This document shows, piece after piece, positions 1 to 11,391 of a stretch of DNA of 64,000 nucleotides (positions within the stretch are counted from its first letter, which is position 1; each line of letters opens with the position of its first letter). A model generated the notes under the pieces. It did not search any database. It saw only the letters and a program-made list of their open reading frames with translations, and was not told the origin of the DNA. The translations under genes were made by a program, and so were the position numbers. Source of the stretch: Allium sativum (lineage: Eukaryota; Streptophyta; Magnoliopsida; Asparagales; Amaryllidaceae); assembly GCA_030737875.1 (NCBI GenBank), contig CM060910.1:618401303-618465302 (forward strand), given 5' to 3'.

Positions 1-1824
1 GGACAAAGGAATGAAGATTGGGGAATTGACCGCAGTCACACCCCTTTTACTGATGATATTCTAGACGTAACATTCCCGAGGCGCTTCAACATGTCTCAGA
101 TGAACCGTTACGCGGGTAGATCTGATCCAATCCAACATCTAATGAGATATTCTTGGTCAATGACCGCTGCCGCAGCCTCTGACGCTGTAAAGTGCAAAGC
201 ATTCCCTATATTCCTGGAGGATGTAGCGTTATTATGGTTTACTCGCTTACCAGCAAGATCAATTTCCAGTTTCAGGGAGTTGAGTGAAAGGTTCGTGGAA
301 CAGTTCCGCATTTATGCACAGAGGACAAAGAGTGTGATTGATCTGTTCCTTGTCAAACAACGACCAGGCGAGAGCTTGAGGGTGTATCTGGATCGTTTCA
401 ACCTAGCCGCCACTGAAGTCAAGGATGCCCATGAGCCAACTGTTGTGGCAGCCCTGATTGATGGTGTAGATAAAGATACTGAAATTGGGAGATACCTGGC
501 CGGCAAGCCACCTCATACTAGAGAATTGTTCTATGAGAAAGCAAACGTACGCTTACGTCAGGAGGAAGTGTATGCTAACCGGAAGATGAAAATGGCAAAT
601 AAGGAGGAAATCCAAAGTAATGTGGCCATCAAGCAAACCGGAGACAGCTCGGGGAAGGTTGAAGTCAATGTTGGAAACCGAAACCAGGGCGGCGGCCACC
701 AGTCAGGAAACAATGGTAACAACAGTAATGACAATAATCGGAAGAGAAATTGGGGGAACGACTCCCAGAGAAGGACCCGTCCCAGGTCTTTCGAAAATTA
801 TACGCCAATAAATGATACTTTGGAGAATATATTCGTAGACTCGTACAACGTTCTCCAACATAAAAGGCCTCCTCCAAGAGATTCGACGGAGAAAGAACGT
901 GAGACGGGGAAGTTTTGTCTCTTCCATTAGACTCACGGCCACTCTACAAATGAATGCCGTCATCTGAGAGACGTAGTTGAGAGGCTGCTCCGGGAAGGGA
1001 AGTTGGATGAGTACAGGGTGACTCCTAGAGACAGGGGGCAAGCTATTCAGACCCTGAACCAAAACCAGAATCAACCTACTGCCAGGCCAACTGTCCAGCA
1101 AAAAGGAAAGGATCTTGTTATCAATACCATAATCAGAGAGCTTCACCTAGCCGGGCATAGTTTCAAGGCGATGGATCAATACGTAAACGCAGCAAAGCAG
1201 CATCTTGAGGCAGGAAAGTGTAGCAACCCTGAGGACAATGTCCCGGTAAAACAGCAAAAGATGATGTCAGATGACGTTATTTTCCGCAACCGAGAGAGTA
1301 TTGGAGTCCACGCTCCGACCGAAGATCCATTTGTAATCACAGTTCCTATTGGCCCGGCCACTGTCCATAAAGTTTTAGTGGATAACGGGAGTTCAGTCAA
1401 CATTCTATTCAAAAAGACGTTCGATCAAATGAACCTTGAATTGAAAGATTTAAAGCCGTGTGAAGCATGGATCCGTGGATTTAACGGAGCTTCAACTGCT
1501 CCAATGGGATATGTAGAGCTGCCGGTAACACTTGGGGAAGGAGAACGCCAGAGAGTGAGAATTCTTCCCTTCGTGGTTTTGGGTATTGAATCGCCTTATA
1601 ATGCCTTCTTGGGCCGACCGGCCCTAGCAAAGTTTAGAGCTTGTATAACCTCTTGGTGCTTGTTATTGAAGTTTCCTACGGAAGCTGGTGTTGGCATAGT
1701 CAGAGGAGATCAGGTTGCTGCACGAGTATGTTACATTGCAGAGCTAAAGCTACTCCATAAAGGAAGAGATATAGAAACTAAAGACGCTTCTTCCCCCCAA
1801 GGGAGGAGACGTCATAGCAATTAA
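1..1824 (+). pseudogene. gag-pro: gag-protease region of the Tat element, one internal stop
   Basis: The reading frame is open from base 1, so gag began upstream; the Met at 91 is internal. Residues from about base 75 to 560 match the plant retrotransposon gag domain (coat-forming protein), including WFTRLP, ESLRVYLDRF and an RQEE end. A basic, Asn/Gly-rich tail follows. A TAG at 928-930 falls inside the single zinc knuckle: C-x2-H lies before it and H-x4-C after it. The frame then continues to 1824 with the aspartic protease, whose active-site motif VDNGSS lies at about 1378-1395 and whose flap-side FLGRPAL is near 1608-1627. The stop fits one C-to-T change of a glutamine codon. RT follows in another frame, so the region around 1790-1830 also carries a frame change. 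Confidence 0.87.
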
Positions 1825-1829
1825 AGAGA

Positions 1830-3260
1830 ATGACTATGGGTGAGTTGCCCAGAGAACTGCCCAAGGATATAGATCCCAGAGAGGATGAAGAGACTGGGGG
1901 CAGAATGGCGGCTCCCAACGAAACGACTGTGGATGTACTGATCGATGATAGTGACCCAGAGAAGGTCTTGAAGATTGGATCCCAGTTGGATCCAGTTCGA
2001 GCTAAAGAACTGACGGATTTCCTAAAGGATAACTTGGATGTATTTGCTTGGACCCACGCGGACATGTGTGGGATATCTTCGTCAATTATGAGCCACTCAT
2101 CGAGCATTAACCCAAAGCATCCCCCTGTAAAACAAAAAAGGAGAATGTTGGGCCCAGAGAGGTCCGCAGCCTTGAAAGAAGAAGTTGAAAAGTTAAGAAG
2201 TAACGGATTCATCAGAGACTCAACCTACCTAGATTGGAATTCAAATCCAGTTTTGGTAAAGAAGGCCAATGGGAAGTGGCGTACGTGTATTGATTTTTTG
2301 GATTTGAATAAAGCCTGCCCAAAAGATAGCTTTCCGTTACCCAGAATTGATCAGTTGGTAGATTCAACGGCAGGTCATGAGCTTCTCTCTTTCATGGATG
2401 CTTATTCAGGATATAACCAGATCCCTATGCATGTTCCAGATCAAGAACACACTAGCTTCATTACAGATCTGGGATTATACTGCTACGTGGTAATGCCTTT
2501 AGGTTTGAAGAACGCAGGTGCTACATATCAATGGTTAGTGAACAGAATGTTCTATAACCAGATTGGGAAAACGATGGAGGTATACGTTGACGACATGTTG
2601 GTTAAGCCCAGACAATCATCCAATCACACTACAGACTTGGCAGAGATGTTTGGTATCCTTCGAAAGTATGGGATGAAACTCAACCCAACGAAATGCTCAT
2701 TTGGGGTTGCCTCCGGGAAATTCTTGGGATTCATTGTCAGCTCGCGCGGGATTGAGATTAATCCAGACCAGATCGCAGCAATCAGAGGCATTCAGGAGCC
2801 TAGACAAATCAAAGATGTGCAAAGCCTTGCAGGGAAAGTAGCAGCATTAAGCAGATTCATCTCTAGAGCGACAGACAAATGCATTCCATTCTTTGAATTG
2901 ATAAAGCGAGGAAAACGCAATTTTAAATGGACTCCTGATTGCATAGAAGCATTTCAGAACCTGTTGAATCATCTGGAGAGGCCTCCGATACTGTCTAAGC
3001 CAGTGGACCACGAGGATTTATTCGTGTACTTAGCAGTGTCATCCCACGCGATCAGCTCAGCATTAGTGAGAGAAGAAGACAAGGTTCAAAGGCCAGTGTA
3101 CTACGTGAGTAAAAAATTGGCGGCAGCTGAGCGCAATTATCCGAGGATAGAAAAGCTGGCGTACAGTTTATTGATTGCATCTAGGAAGCTTCGACATTAT
3201 TTCCAAGCTCATCCTATCACCGTGTACACTGATCATCCGCTCAAGCAAGCTCTACATTGA
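1830..3260 (+). pseudogene. pol (RT): Reverse transcriptase of the Tat element, ends at premature TGA
   Basis: This is the 476-residue open stretch of the polymerase. RT copies the element RNA into DNA inside virus-like particles. Visible blocks are WRTCIDFLDLNKACPKD, FPLPRIDQLVD, the MDAYSGYNQI block and the catalytic YVDDMLV at about 2582-2602, followed by the thumb and the connection to RNase H (VYTDHPLKQ). The TGA at 3258-3260 interrupts a conserved stretch where relatives have tryptophan, so it is read as a decayed TGG. The frame differs from the protease frame upstream, and the Met at 1830 is only the first one after a stop. Both catalytic aspartates are kept, but without an open frame the protein cannot be complete. 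Confidence 0.88.
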
Positions 3261-4196
3261 CCAGAAGCTTCTGGGAGACTGCTCAAATGGAATATTGAAT
3301 TGAGTCAATTTGATCTGAATTTTCAGCCCCGACGATCGATACGGGGGCAAGTGCTGGCAGATTTCATAGCAGAATTCACTGTCCCGGAGGATGACATAGT
3401 AAACGAAGAGGCTAACCCACCAAAACAACTTCTCGATCCTAGTGCATGGAAATTGTATACTGATGGTGCTAGGAGTGACAAACGATCCGGTGCCGGAGTG
3501 GTGCTTGAAACTCCTGAGAAATGACTGATATTCTATGCTATCTGGTTGGAATTTCACGCCACTAACAACGACTCCGAATATGAAGCCCTGATAGCCGGGC
3601 TGAGGATCGCAAAGGAATTAGAGATCGCGAAGCTGGACATATTTTGTGATTCCAAGTTGGTTGTAAATCAGGTCACTGGAAAATTCCGAGCTAAGAGCCC
3701 AAGATTGATTTCGTATTTGGAGAAAGTGAAGGAGTTGCTGACTGGCTTTGATCACTACAGTATATCTCATATTCCGCGGTCAGAGAACCAACAGGCGGAT
3801 AAGTTAGCGAAGTTGGCTAGTTTCGACGATCCTGAAGAAGCCGGGCTAGCCCCGGTTGAAGTACTTCAGTTCCCTAGCATAGGTCAGATGGAAATTGATC
3901 CGATACTAGAGACTGAGCCAGAAAGGGAGTCATGGATGACCCCTCTAAAGAATTTCTTGATGAATGGAACGCTTCCAACCAAGAAGAGCGAGAGGCGTAA
4001 AATAATCCGTAAAGCTTCCCGATACGTTCTGCAAGGCGGAGTCCTGTACAGACAGGGATTTTCGATGCCTCTTCTCCGGTGTATAGACCATGACGACATC
4101 AAGCGTGTACTGCAGGAATTACATGAGGGTGAATGTGGTGACCATACTAGAAGACAAATATTGGCAAAAAAGGTGTTGCGGTATGGTTACTTCTAG
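3261..4196 (+). pseudogene. pol (RH): RNase H and integrase N-terminus of the Tat element, interrupted
   Basis: The reading continues directly after the TGA at 3258. RNase H removes the RNA strand during reverse transcription. The first acidic residue lies in LYTDGA, the second in NNDSEYEALIAG, the third in FCDSKLVV and the last in NQQADKLAKLA. A second in-frame TGA at 3522-3524 splits the domain. After a linker rich in acidic residues comes the zinc-binding HHCC part of integrase (ELHEGECGDHTRR, about 4109-4150). It is broken by TAG at 4194-4196, where relatives have a tryptophan before proline. All catalytic RNase H residues remain recognisable. Confidence 0.83.
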
Positions 4197-5153
4197 CCTA
4201 CCATAAACAAAGATGCGGCAAAATACGCACGACGTTGTGATGCATGCCAAAGATTTTCAAAAATTCCCAGGGCACCTCCTGGCCAGTTAAAGACAATGGC
4301 GAGTCCATGGCCTTTCTCTATGTGGGGAATTGATATCATCGGAAGCCTCCCTATAGCGAAGGGCGGAGCAAAGTTCGTTATTATAGCTGTAGACTACTTC
4401 ACCAAATGGGTCGAGGCTGAGCCGTTAACTATAATAACAGCCAAGCGAGTGATTAATTTTGTTGTTAGGAACATTATTTGCCGGTTTGGGATTCCGAAGA
4501 TCGTCATAACTAACAATGGAACCTAGTTTGATAGCAACGAGTTCAAGGACTTCTGCCAGAAGTACCACATCGAAAAACGGTACACCTCTGTGGCACATCC
4601 GCAGTCGAACGGACAGGTCAAAGCAGCAAATAAAGTGATTAAGTCCATTATCAAAAGAAGATTGAAGCGGGCCAAAGCCATGTGGGTCGATGAATTACCC
4701 TTGGCATTATGGGCCTACAGGACAACGTATAAATCAGCGACAGGCCATACACTCCTCTCTCTTGCTTTTGGAGCAGAGGCAGTCATCCCGGTTGAGCTAA
4801 AAGTACCATCTCACCGAGTCACTTACTACGATCCGATGACTAATAACGAGTTGCTCCTTGAATCCCTAGATACAATAGAGGAGAAGAGGGATAAAGCAGA
4901 CTTGCGTGCCTTGAGACACAAGCAACAGGTCGCTAGATACTACAACAAAAGAGTTCGAGCCCGAACCTTTGAACCCGAAGACTTGGTTCTGAAGCGTGTC
5001 TTTCCACCCCCAACTCATATGGGTGCGAAGTGGGAAGGACCATACTCTGTTCTACGAAGGCTTGATAATGGAACCTTCAAGCTAGCAACCGTAGATGGAG
5101 AAGAAATCCCCAGAGTGTGGAATGCCCAACATTTGCGGCCCTTTCTGATGTAA
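4197..5153 (+). pseudogene. pol (INT): Integrase of the Tat element with lost catalytic residues
   Basis: Integrase would join the new DNA copy to the chromosome. The zinc-binding CDACQRF lies near 4240-4260. The catalytic core starts with MWGIDIIGSLP, which keeps the first Asp. The second catalytic Asp, normally in a DNG motif, is Asn here (TNNGT, about 4508-4522), and the third residue, normally Glu in a GQxE motif, is Lys (GQVKAAN, about 4612-4632). A TAG at 4524-4526 lies between them. The C-terminal part, with the AFGAEAVIPVE block and the basic GPYSVLRRL region, is open to 5153. Both substitutions and the stop fit single C-to-T or G-to-A changes. The enzyme is certainly inactive. Confidence 0.86.
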
Positions 5154-5400
5154 AGTTGTCAGATTTATCCTTTTGTTTCATAGGACCATGTAAAAGGTAT
5201 GACTTGCCTATAATAGTCCAATGTTTTGAGCAAAGGATTATAAAGTGGACGTAGGTCACGATTCGACCGAACCACTATAAAAATATTGTGTGTCGTTTAC
5301 CTTTATTGGCACTATTATTTATCTACTCTTCTATCTTTATAAAGTTTGCTGTAAAACCATATAGCGATCACAGAAACGTGTAATTCTAAGTGCCTTCCAT
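5154..5400 (+). other. Post-integrase spacer containing an LTR-end-like hairpin
   Basis: This non-coding stretch follows the integrase stop. At 5244-5276 it holds a hairpin with outer stem AGTGG/CCACT and inner stem GGTC/GACC, followed by ATAAA. A closely similar hairpin is found near the end of the element's LTR at 11989-12020 (outer AGTGG/CCACT, inner GGC/GCC). No TG...CA boundary is visible here, so this is a motif copy or an old LTR scrap, not a complete LTR. Confidence 0.6.
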
Positions 5401-5554
5401 CAGAATGGAGAGTGATCCACAGCCAGAACGCTGAAGGTGCAATAAAGTGAATCACACCATTGATTGCACTCTAACTCTCCAGAGCCGAGAGTGAACGTAA
5501 AGGACGCGAAAATAACGTCCACATGGTAAGGCAACGCACCATGATAAGAACCGC

Positions 5555-6040
5555 CTTGACAGGACTCTAACCTTGGCGACTGCCAGGAGAGTATAAAAGC
5601 ATCTATGATTAAGCGCTGAGAAAGAGCTCTTACCCTGCTGAAGGATCGGGGGGCGACTGAACAGCTGAGCTCGAACTCTAACCTTGGCGACTGCCAGGAG
5701 AGTATAAAAGCGTCTATGATTAAGCGCTGAGAAAGAGCTCCTACCCCGCTGAAGGATCGGGGGGCGACTGAACAGCTGAGCTCGAACTCCGCCAGGAGAG
5801 TATAAAGGCGTCTATGATTAAGCGCTGAGAAAGAGCTCCTACCCCGCTGAAGGATCGGGGGGCGACTGAACAGCTGAGCTCGAACTCTAACCTTGGCGAC
5901 CGCCAGGAGAGTATAAAGGTGTCTACGTTCAAGCGCTGAGAAGGATGCTGGAGACTCAGCACCCCCAGAATTTCTGCCCCGCTGAAGGATCGGAGAGCGG
6001 ATCATGGTACGAATTCGAACTTTAACCCGCTGATGGATCG
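5555..6040 (+). repeat. Tandem array, about four units of 98-111 bp, in the Tat 3' region
   Basis: The word GCCAGGAGAGTATAAA recurs at 5582, 5693, 5791 and 5902, giving steps of 111, 98 and 111 bp. A partial unit with GCTGAAGGATCGG follows to about 6040. The third step is short because CTAACCTTGGCGACT is missing before GCCAGG. The array sits between pol and the antisense gene. Such 3' tandem repeats are known in Tat-lineage elements and have been proposed as seeds of satellite DNA. A long minus-strand ORF across the array repeats the same peptide and is a by-product of the repeat. Confidence 0.85.
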
Positions 6041-6596
6041 GGAAAGTATAGAGGTACCGGAGATTTGGCGCCTCAAGGACTATAATCCTACTAAAAATTC
6101 CAAGTCCCCCGTATTCAGAGATAGGGGGCAACATGCATAGAATTTTTAAAAAAAAAATTTGTCGCTTGAAGGATTTGTAATATAATTTCAACTTGATTAT
6201 AGTCAAATGACTTGTGACTAAGTGTGAAGAGTTTATTGAATGCAGGTACACGATGATGCAAAAGAAATAAACTTTCATTCATAAACTCCAAGCTTACAAG
6301 ATAAAGAGGAACCTAAACAAAAGTGATGGCCATTCTCACAATTACATTTCATGGCCAGTGGAAAGCCTAAAAATCCTAAGGACAAAATATGAACTAATAT
6401 ATGCATCCTACTCATGCTGGGGGTGGGGGGGCTATGTTGGCTTCTTGCTCTTCTTCTGCTTCCCCGACTCCTCCTTATCAACATCCGAACGATCACCTTT
6501 TTTCCTCTTCCTCTTATCAACAAGAGGCTCTAGCGAAGAACTAGAGGATTGAGAGGCTAGTTGTGAAGTTATTGATCGGGAGGAAAATCTTATGAC
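6041..6596. other. Non-coding 3' flank of the antisense gene
   Basis: No gene is seen. The stretch includes an A-run (about 6149-6159) and a CT-rich segment with basic minus-strand codons. It lies downstream of the antisense gene, so it would hold that gene's 3' UTR and poly(A) site. No signal is clear enough to name one. Confidence 0.4.
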
Positions 6597-9500
6597 CTAC
6601 CCAGTTTTGGGATCGATCTCGGAAATAGGGGGCACATATACTGGATCCTGTTCCCCTTTCATAAGGTGCAACTGCCTCTCCTCTTCAGCCTGTTGATCAG
6701 CCAAGGTTTCACCACCACCCTTGATTTCATCTGTAATAACAACATCATCCTCTTCGTCCCCATGACCACCTTCCATGTCCTTCAAAGCAGCAATGACCTC
6801 GGCATCTGCAGGAACACCAGTGCTGGGTACCACAGATACCATAGTTACTTTTTCATCACCCTCAGTCCGCTCTGAAGTCTCAGAAATTTTAGCATCAGTG
6901 CCTAAGGGGATATCAACTTTCTCTGCCTCTGCTTTCTTTTCTCCCTTTTTCTCGGTCAATGTATCACCTGTATTGCGAAAGGCACATGTTAGTAACTCAA
7001 TGGGTTGCTCCGCAGAACGGCGAAAAGTCATAACTGCTTTGGCAAATTGCAGGGAAAATTTGGATATACCTTCAGCTGATATTTCATCTAAGCCTGCAGC
7101 AGAAACTCCAACAGCCGGAGGAGTTGGGCGTAAGGGAATTAACGGATCGTCAAGATTATATTCCTCGACTTCGGGGGCCTTGAGTTCCGCCGCTGAGCTT
7201 GAACCCTCATCAAGTTTGCTCTTACCTTTAGCCTCAGTCTTCTCCCTTTCCACCTCTTCTCGGATTAGGCGTCTCCCCTCCTTTAAATCCTCGGGTTCGT
7301 TATCCTTAAGAATGGTCCGCATCAACTCATTCTCATCAATCTCATCGACTCCTAATCGCCGTTTCTCGCCCTGGACGATAGCATCCCATATGTTGGCTAA
7401 AGTGACATGGTAGTCCGGGATCCACGAGATGTTACGGGTCTTGATGACCTGGCCAAGGAAGTCAAACAACATTTCTTCAAATCCTTCAATATCTTTCTCT
7501 CTCTCGAGGATCTTTTCATTAGAAGCAGTAGCCATTTCAATGGCACTTTCCACATTATTTTCAGCAAGAACCGCGCGCTTCTCTTCTTGCGCGAGTTGAT
7601 CATTCAGAATCGCCCTCTCTTTTTCGGCCAGAGCTAAACTGTCTTTCAGGCTTGCCTTTTCTTTCTCCCAAGCAGCTTTTTCAGCTTTGAAATGATCCTG
7701 TGATGTTTTCAGTTCAGTGTTGGCCATCTTGAGATCTTCCACCTCCTTCTTCAATGACACACGCTCTTTGCTGTTAGAATCGAGCTCATTATGAAAATGT
7801 TGCCTGGCCTACTCCAGCTCTGTCTTATAATTTTTAGCATCCGGTTGAGCCAAGGCAAGCAAAGATTGTGCATCTTCCAAGTCCTTTTCCATTTTCACCC
7901 TGGCCCTGTCATTGTTATCTATCCTCACTTTGGACCTGTGCGCTTCCATCTCTAGCGTTCGGATAACGTCTGAAAGGTTGGTAGCGTGTTTCATCATTGC
8001 CTCATATTGTTTGGCTACATGGCGAACATGTCCGATGACTTCAGTATCCCAATTCCCAGGAACAGGTTCCAGAGCTGGAACGGACATCATCCTCTCGAAG
8101 AAGATATTGGGGAATTGTTCTCGTAATTTCCCTAGCTTAGCTTGAGCCTCAGGACCATGGACATAGTCTCGCGCCCCGGGGGCACTTAAACTTTGTTGAT
8201 TGGAGGGGCGATGTCAGTTTTCTCCTTCTCAGAATCCTTGTTTGGATCTTTGTTTTTATCCTTAGGCTCGTGGTGTTTTTTGGATGATCTGCTGTGAGAC
8301 GGCGTGCTCTACGGAGGAGTTAAGTCTTTGGGAAGTTGTTTTCCCCCTGTAGTTGGCACTGGATGACTATGAGGCTTTCTAGAGGTTTGTTTTGACAGAG
8401 ATCTGGACCGTAAAGAATGAGACTTGTGAGAATCCCGAGACCAATGGCTGTCTCCCCCTCGGTTGCTGCTACGAGCACGCTCAGGATTTGGATGAAGACT
8501 AGGTGTGCCTTCACGAAGAGAGCGATAAGAAAAAGATCGTTTGCGAAACATCTTTCCTACAAAAGAAACAAGTACATATTAAAACCTTGAATACTGTTGG
8601 TATATAAGTGTGGGGTCAGACAGTGCATGTGATTTGTGCATCCCATATAATTCCCCCTAACAGACCAGGGCCCGAAGTTAGGCTCGTTTGGGTAGCCTCT
8701 CGTTCTTCAACTGGAACAGTTGTTTCCTCAGAGATAGGAAAAAAATGGCTCCCCTTTGAAGTCTTCCTGTGTATATACATCATCGGGTATAGGGATCTTG
8801 CTCAATTCTTTAAACAACTGCTCCTCTGTTAAATCATTGGGAGCGGCAGGTTCAATCGGTAGAGAGGCCCTTGAGGGGGAACCCCTCGGAGAGGCTGGGA
8901 TTTCCTTAGACTCGTCAGCACGGGCCTCATCTCCTCTATATACATTTAAATCTTCGTCGTCCTGGTTAATTATCGGCGAAGGACTCTTATGAAGTTTAGT
9001 TGTCTTTGCTGCCTGTGACGTTCCATCTCCCTCGGCCAGGGCACGTGTTTGTAAGGTTTTCCACCCGCACCAAGTCCAAACCTTATATCCAGAAGGCGAT
9101 GCTTGTGAAGATTCTCATCAGTAATACATTTCTTGATCTTTAGGAAGTCGGATTTGCTTTTCAGAAGAAGGGATAGTCGGTTACTGTACACCGAGCCTTC
9201 CGTCTTTGGAAAGGTGTGATCTGCATAGAGAAAAGAAACTTGTTAGCGCTTCGATTTCTTAAACAGGTTATTCATTCAAAGGTTTAAAATTTACTTGATT
9301 TAAGCCATCTTCTTGCACAGCCAGCCTGTCTCTTTATATAGAACCAATCGGCCTTGGGATCCCCTATGTTGCTGTAACCGTCAGATAAGAACTTCCTATT
9401 TGCTACCGATTCGAAGAAAGATAAATTTGGGGTTGCCGTAGAGCGATGCTTGAAAAGGTAATATAATTTCAAATCTTTAAACGTAAGCTCAATTTGCAGG

Positions 9501-10015
9501 ATTTCCGCATATGCGATGTATAGAGTGTATAGGGCTGCGTAGGCATTGGGATGAAGTTGCATCGGAGCAATACCCAATCGTTTTAAGGTTTCAATGACGA
9601 TTGGAGGAAACGGAGGAATAGCGCCTACCCAGCACATGAGTCGGCTAACTGTCATATACCCCTCCGGAGCCAGATGAGGTCTATCTTCGCTACCAGGTGT
9701 TCTCACATCATCCTAGGGGATCCCGTGTTTCAAGCAAATTTTCTTAAGCTTTATGTCATCAAGTTTGGAAGCTAAAGAGTCAGTGAATTTCTCTATTTCT
9801 AGTGCACCAAGAATCTCATCGGGAGCTCGGTCATCTACTTCAGACTCCTCATCAAGCGAGGTACTCTCAGATGAATCCGATTCCGTTTCTGCCTCATATT
9901 CGGATCCAGAATCCTCACCCTCTGGATTAATTGGAAGAACCTAGGGGTTGTGGTGCTCAGACATCTCGGGATCCATCTCTGTATTAGATCTTGAAGGGGA
10001 ACGGTTATCCGACAT
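6597..10015 (-). pseudogene. Antisense gene of the Tat element: putative 'gypsy-type transposase' domain plus coiled coil
   Basis: Read on the minus strand, an ATG at 10015 opens a frame with an acidic Ser/Glu-rich start, then a globular region (9706-9284: DRPHLAPEGYMTV, PPFPPIVIETLKRLGIAP, PNAYAALYTLY). This resembles the plant family called putative gypsy-type transposase (Pfam PF04195). Later parts are an acidic region (about 9050-8750), an RS-rich stretch (8551-8309), and a long coiled coil of Lys/Glu/Ala heptads followed by an acidic tail (8195-6597). In-frame TAGs at 9943-9941 and 9715-9713, another just before 7806 and a frame change near 9040 break it. A likely intron runs from GTAAAT at 9294 to TATGCAG at 9221; another acceptor (TTTTGTAG) lies near 8556. 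Antisense ORFs of this kind are known in Tat elements; their function is not established. Confidence 0.72.
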
Positions 10016-11378
10016 TACTATTTAGGCGAGTAAACATGAGAAATAAGAATATAATTACCTGTCCCCCGTGTGTGTAAGTGCAAGTGTGTGCCTGTGCATA
10101 CATAGGAGAAAAACATAAAGATTAGCTACATAAGCAAGGTATTGGTCGTAATGCGCTATCAAGTTACGCTATCATTTAGTCCAGAGGGATCATCTCATAG
10201 GCTCTAACCTAACTGTCCATTGGTGTATCAAAGTTAAGTCGCATTGTTTGTGTAGCAAGTAAATCAAATCACACAAGTCCTTGAATCGCATGTCTCCTCG
10301 AATCGCATGTCTCCTCGGATCGCAAGACAGGGATCGGATCGCGAAGCATCTACGGATTGCGAAGCAAACACAGACTTGTAGAAAAAACATCAGTTCGAGT
10401 AAGAGCGTTGGATCGTGGAAATCGGAGGGATCGCTCTAACCTCTTGCAATTCGCCTCGATCGTTTCGACTCGAACCGACATTTCAACATGGAAGCATTCG
10501 TTCATCCTCCTCGATCCGATCCGTCCCTGCTACCACGACCCGATCCGCTCTCCGAATTCCACTGCCTCGTCATCACCACGATCTGATCCAGCCTCCTCCT
10601 CCTTCTTCTTCTCCTTCGATTCTCCTCCCTACTCAAAAAACCAGTACCACCGCTCTCCCAAAAGTCACAGTTTTCACAAAACTCCACCAGCTCTTCACTC
10701 AAACCGACCGAAACTCAAGTAAAACGAAGATAGAGATGCTAGACTATGTTTTTTATGACATTACCTTTCTTCAAAGTGAAGAAATTTGGGTTTTTCTCTT
10801 TCGAAATCGGAAAAGATATGGGTTTGATCAAAGCTTCAGGCGGCGGAGCGAAGAGAGAAGAAGAAGAGAAAAAGGAATAGAGGTCGGGTTTATATAGATG
10901 GGTTCGTGACCGTTAGTCTTCCCTTTTTTGTCTCGATCGAACCATGGGGGCCTGGTGGGCCACGATCCAGGCCCATCGGAGAAAGGGGGCGCGGCCTGCT
11001 TCATTGAAGACCCATCTGAATGATGGATCACGACGAGCCTTCTTTCCACGATCCGCATCACATAACGACGATCTGGACCCAATAACGATCATTAATAGAA
11101 GAATATGAATGAAGTTTAAAGGATTAAAAAAGTTTTAGCTGACAATCACCCCACAATCTTGCGATGAAATCTCCAAAAGATCGCAGAAAAGAAGGTTATC
11201 TGACGAATGAAGAAATAATCGATGGTATATCTGGATATATATATACTAATCAGGGAATGCAACTCTTTAAAACGACACGACGATACGAACGAACGGGTAC
11301 GACCTTTGATTCGCATCACTTCAGGAAAAGACAGTTCAAAAATTTCGAAGCATGTTCCATCCTCGATAAAACATACTT
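10016..11378 (-). promoter_or_regulatory. Promoter and leader of the antisense gene (predicted)
   Basis: No coding region is convincing here. On the minus strand a TATA box (TCTATATAAACCC, centred at 10889-10897) is followed about 30 bases on by a CT-rich leader (10870-10800) typical of plant 5' UTRs. A good 5' splice site follows (AAAG, then GTAATG, GT at 10764-10763). This implies a leader intron ending shortly before the ATG at 10015. The stretch 10280-10380 repeats CGAATCGCATGTCTCCT, and the whole region is rich in GATC words. ORFs on the plus strand across 10357-10897 are shadows of the CT-rich leader. Confidence 0.5.
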
Positions 11379-11391
11379 CGAAGGGGCAAAA
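11379..11391 (+). other. Polypurine tract of the Tat element
   Basis: A purine-rich GAAGGGGCAAAA lies directly before the LTR start at 11392. This is the expected plus-strand primer site for reverse transcription. Confidence 0.75.

Noticed and set aside
5154..5290. An LTR boundary right after integrase
   Set aside because: Only the hairpin motif is shared with the LTR; no TG...CA termini, TATA box or duplication supports a full LTR.
5400..6278. 292-codon minus-strand ORF with repeated peptides
   Set aside because: It is produced by the tandem DNA repeat at 5555-6040. It has no recognisable domain and overlaps the repeat units exactly.
10357..10897. Plus-strand ORFs with Ser/Pro-rich products
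   Set aside because: They are the reverse of a CT-rich leader and have no domain or coding character.
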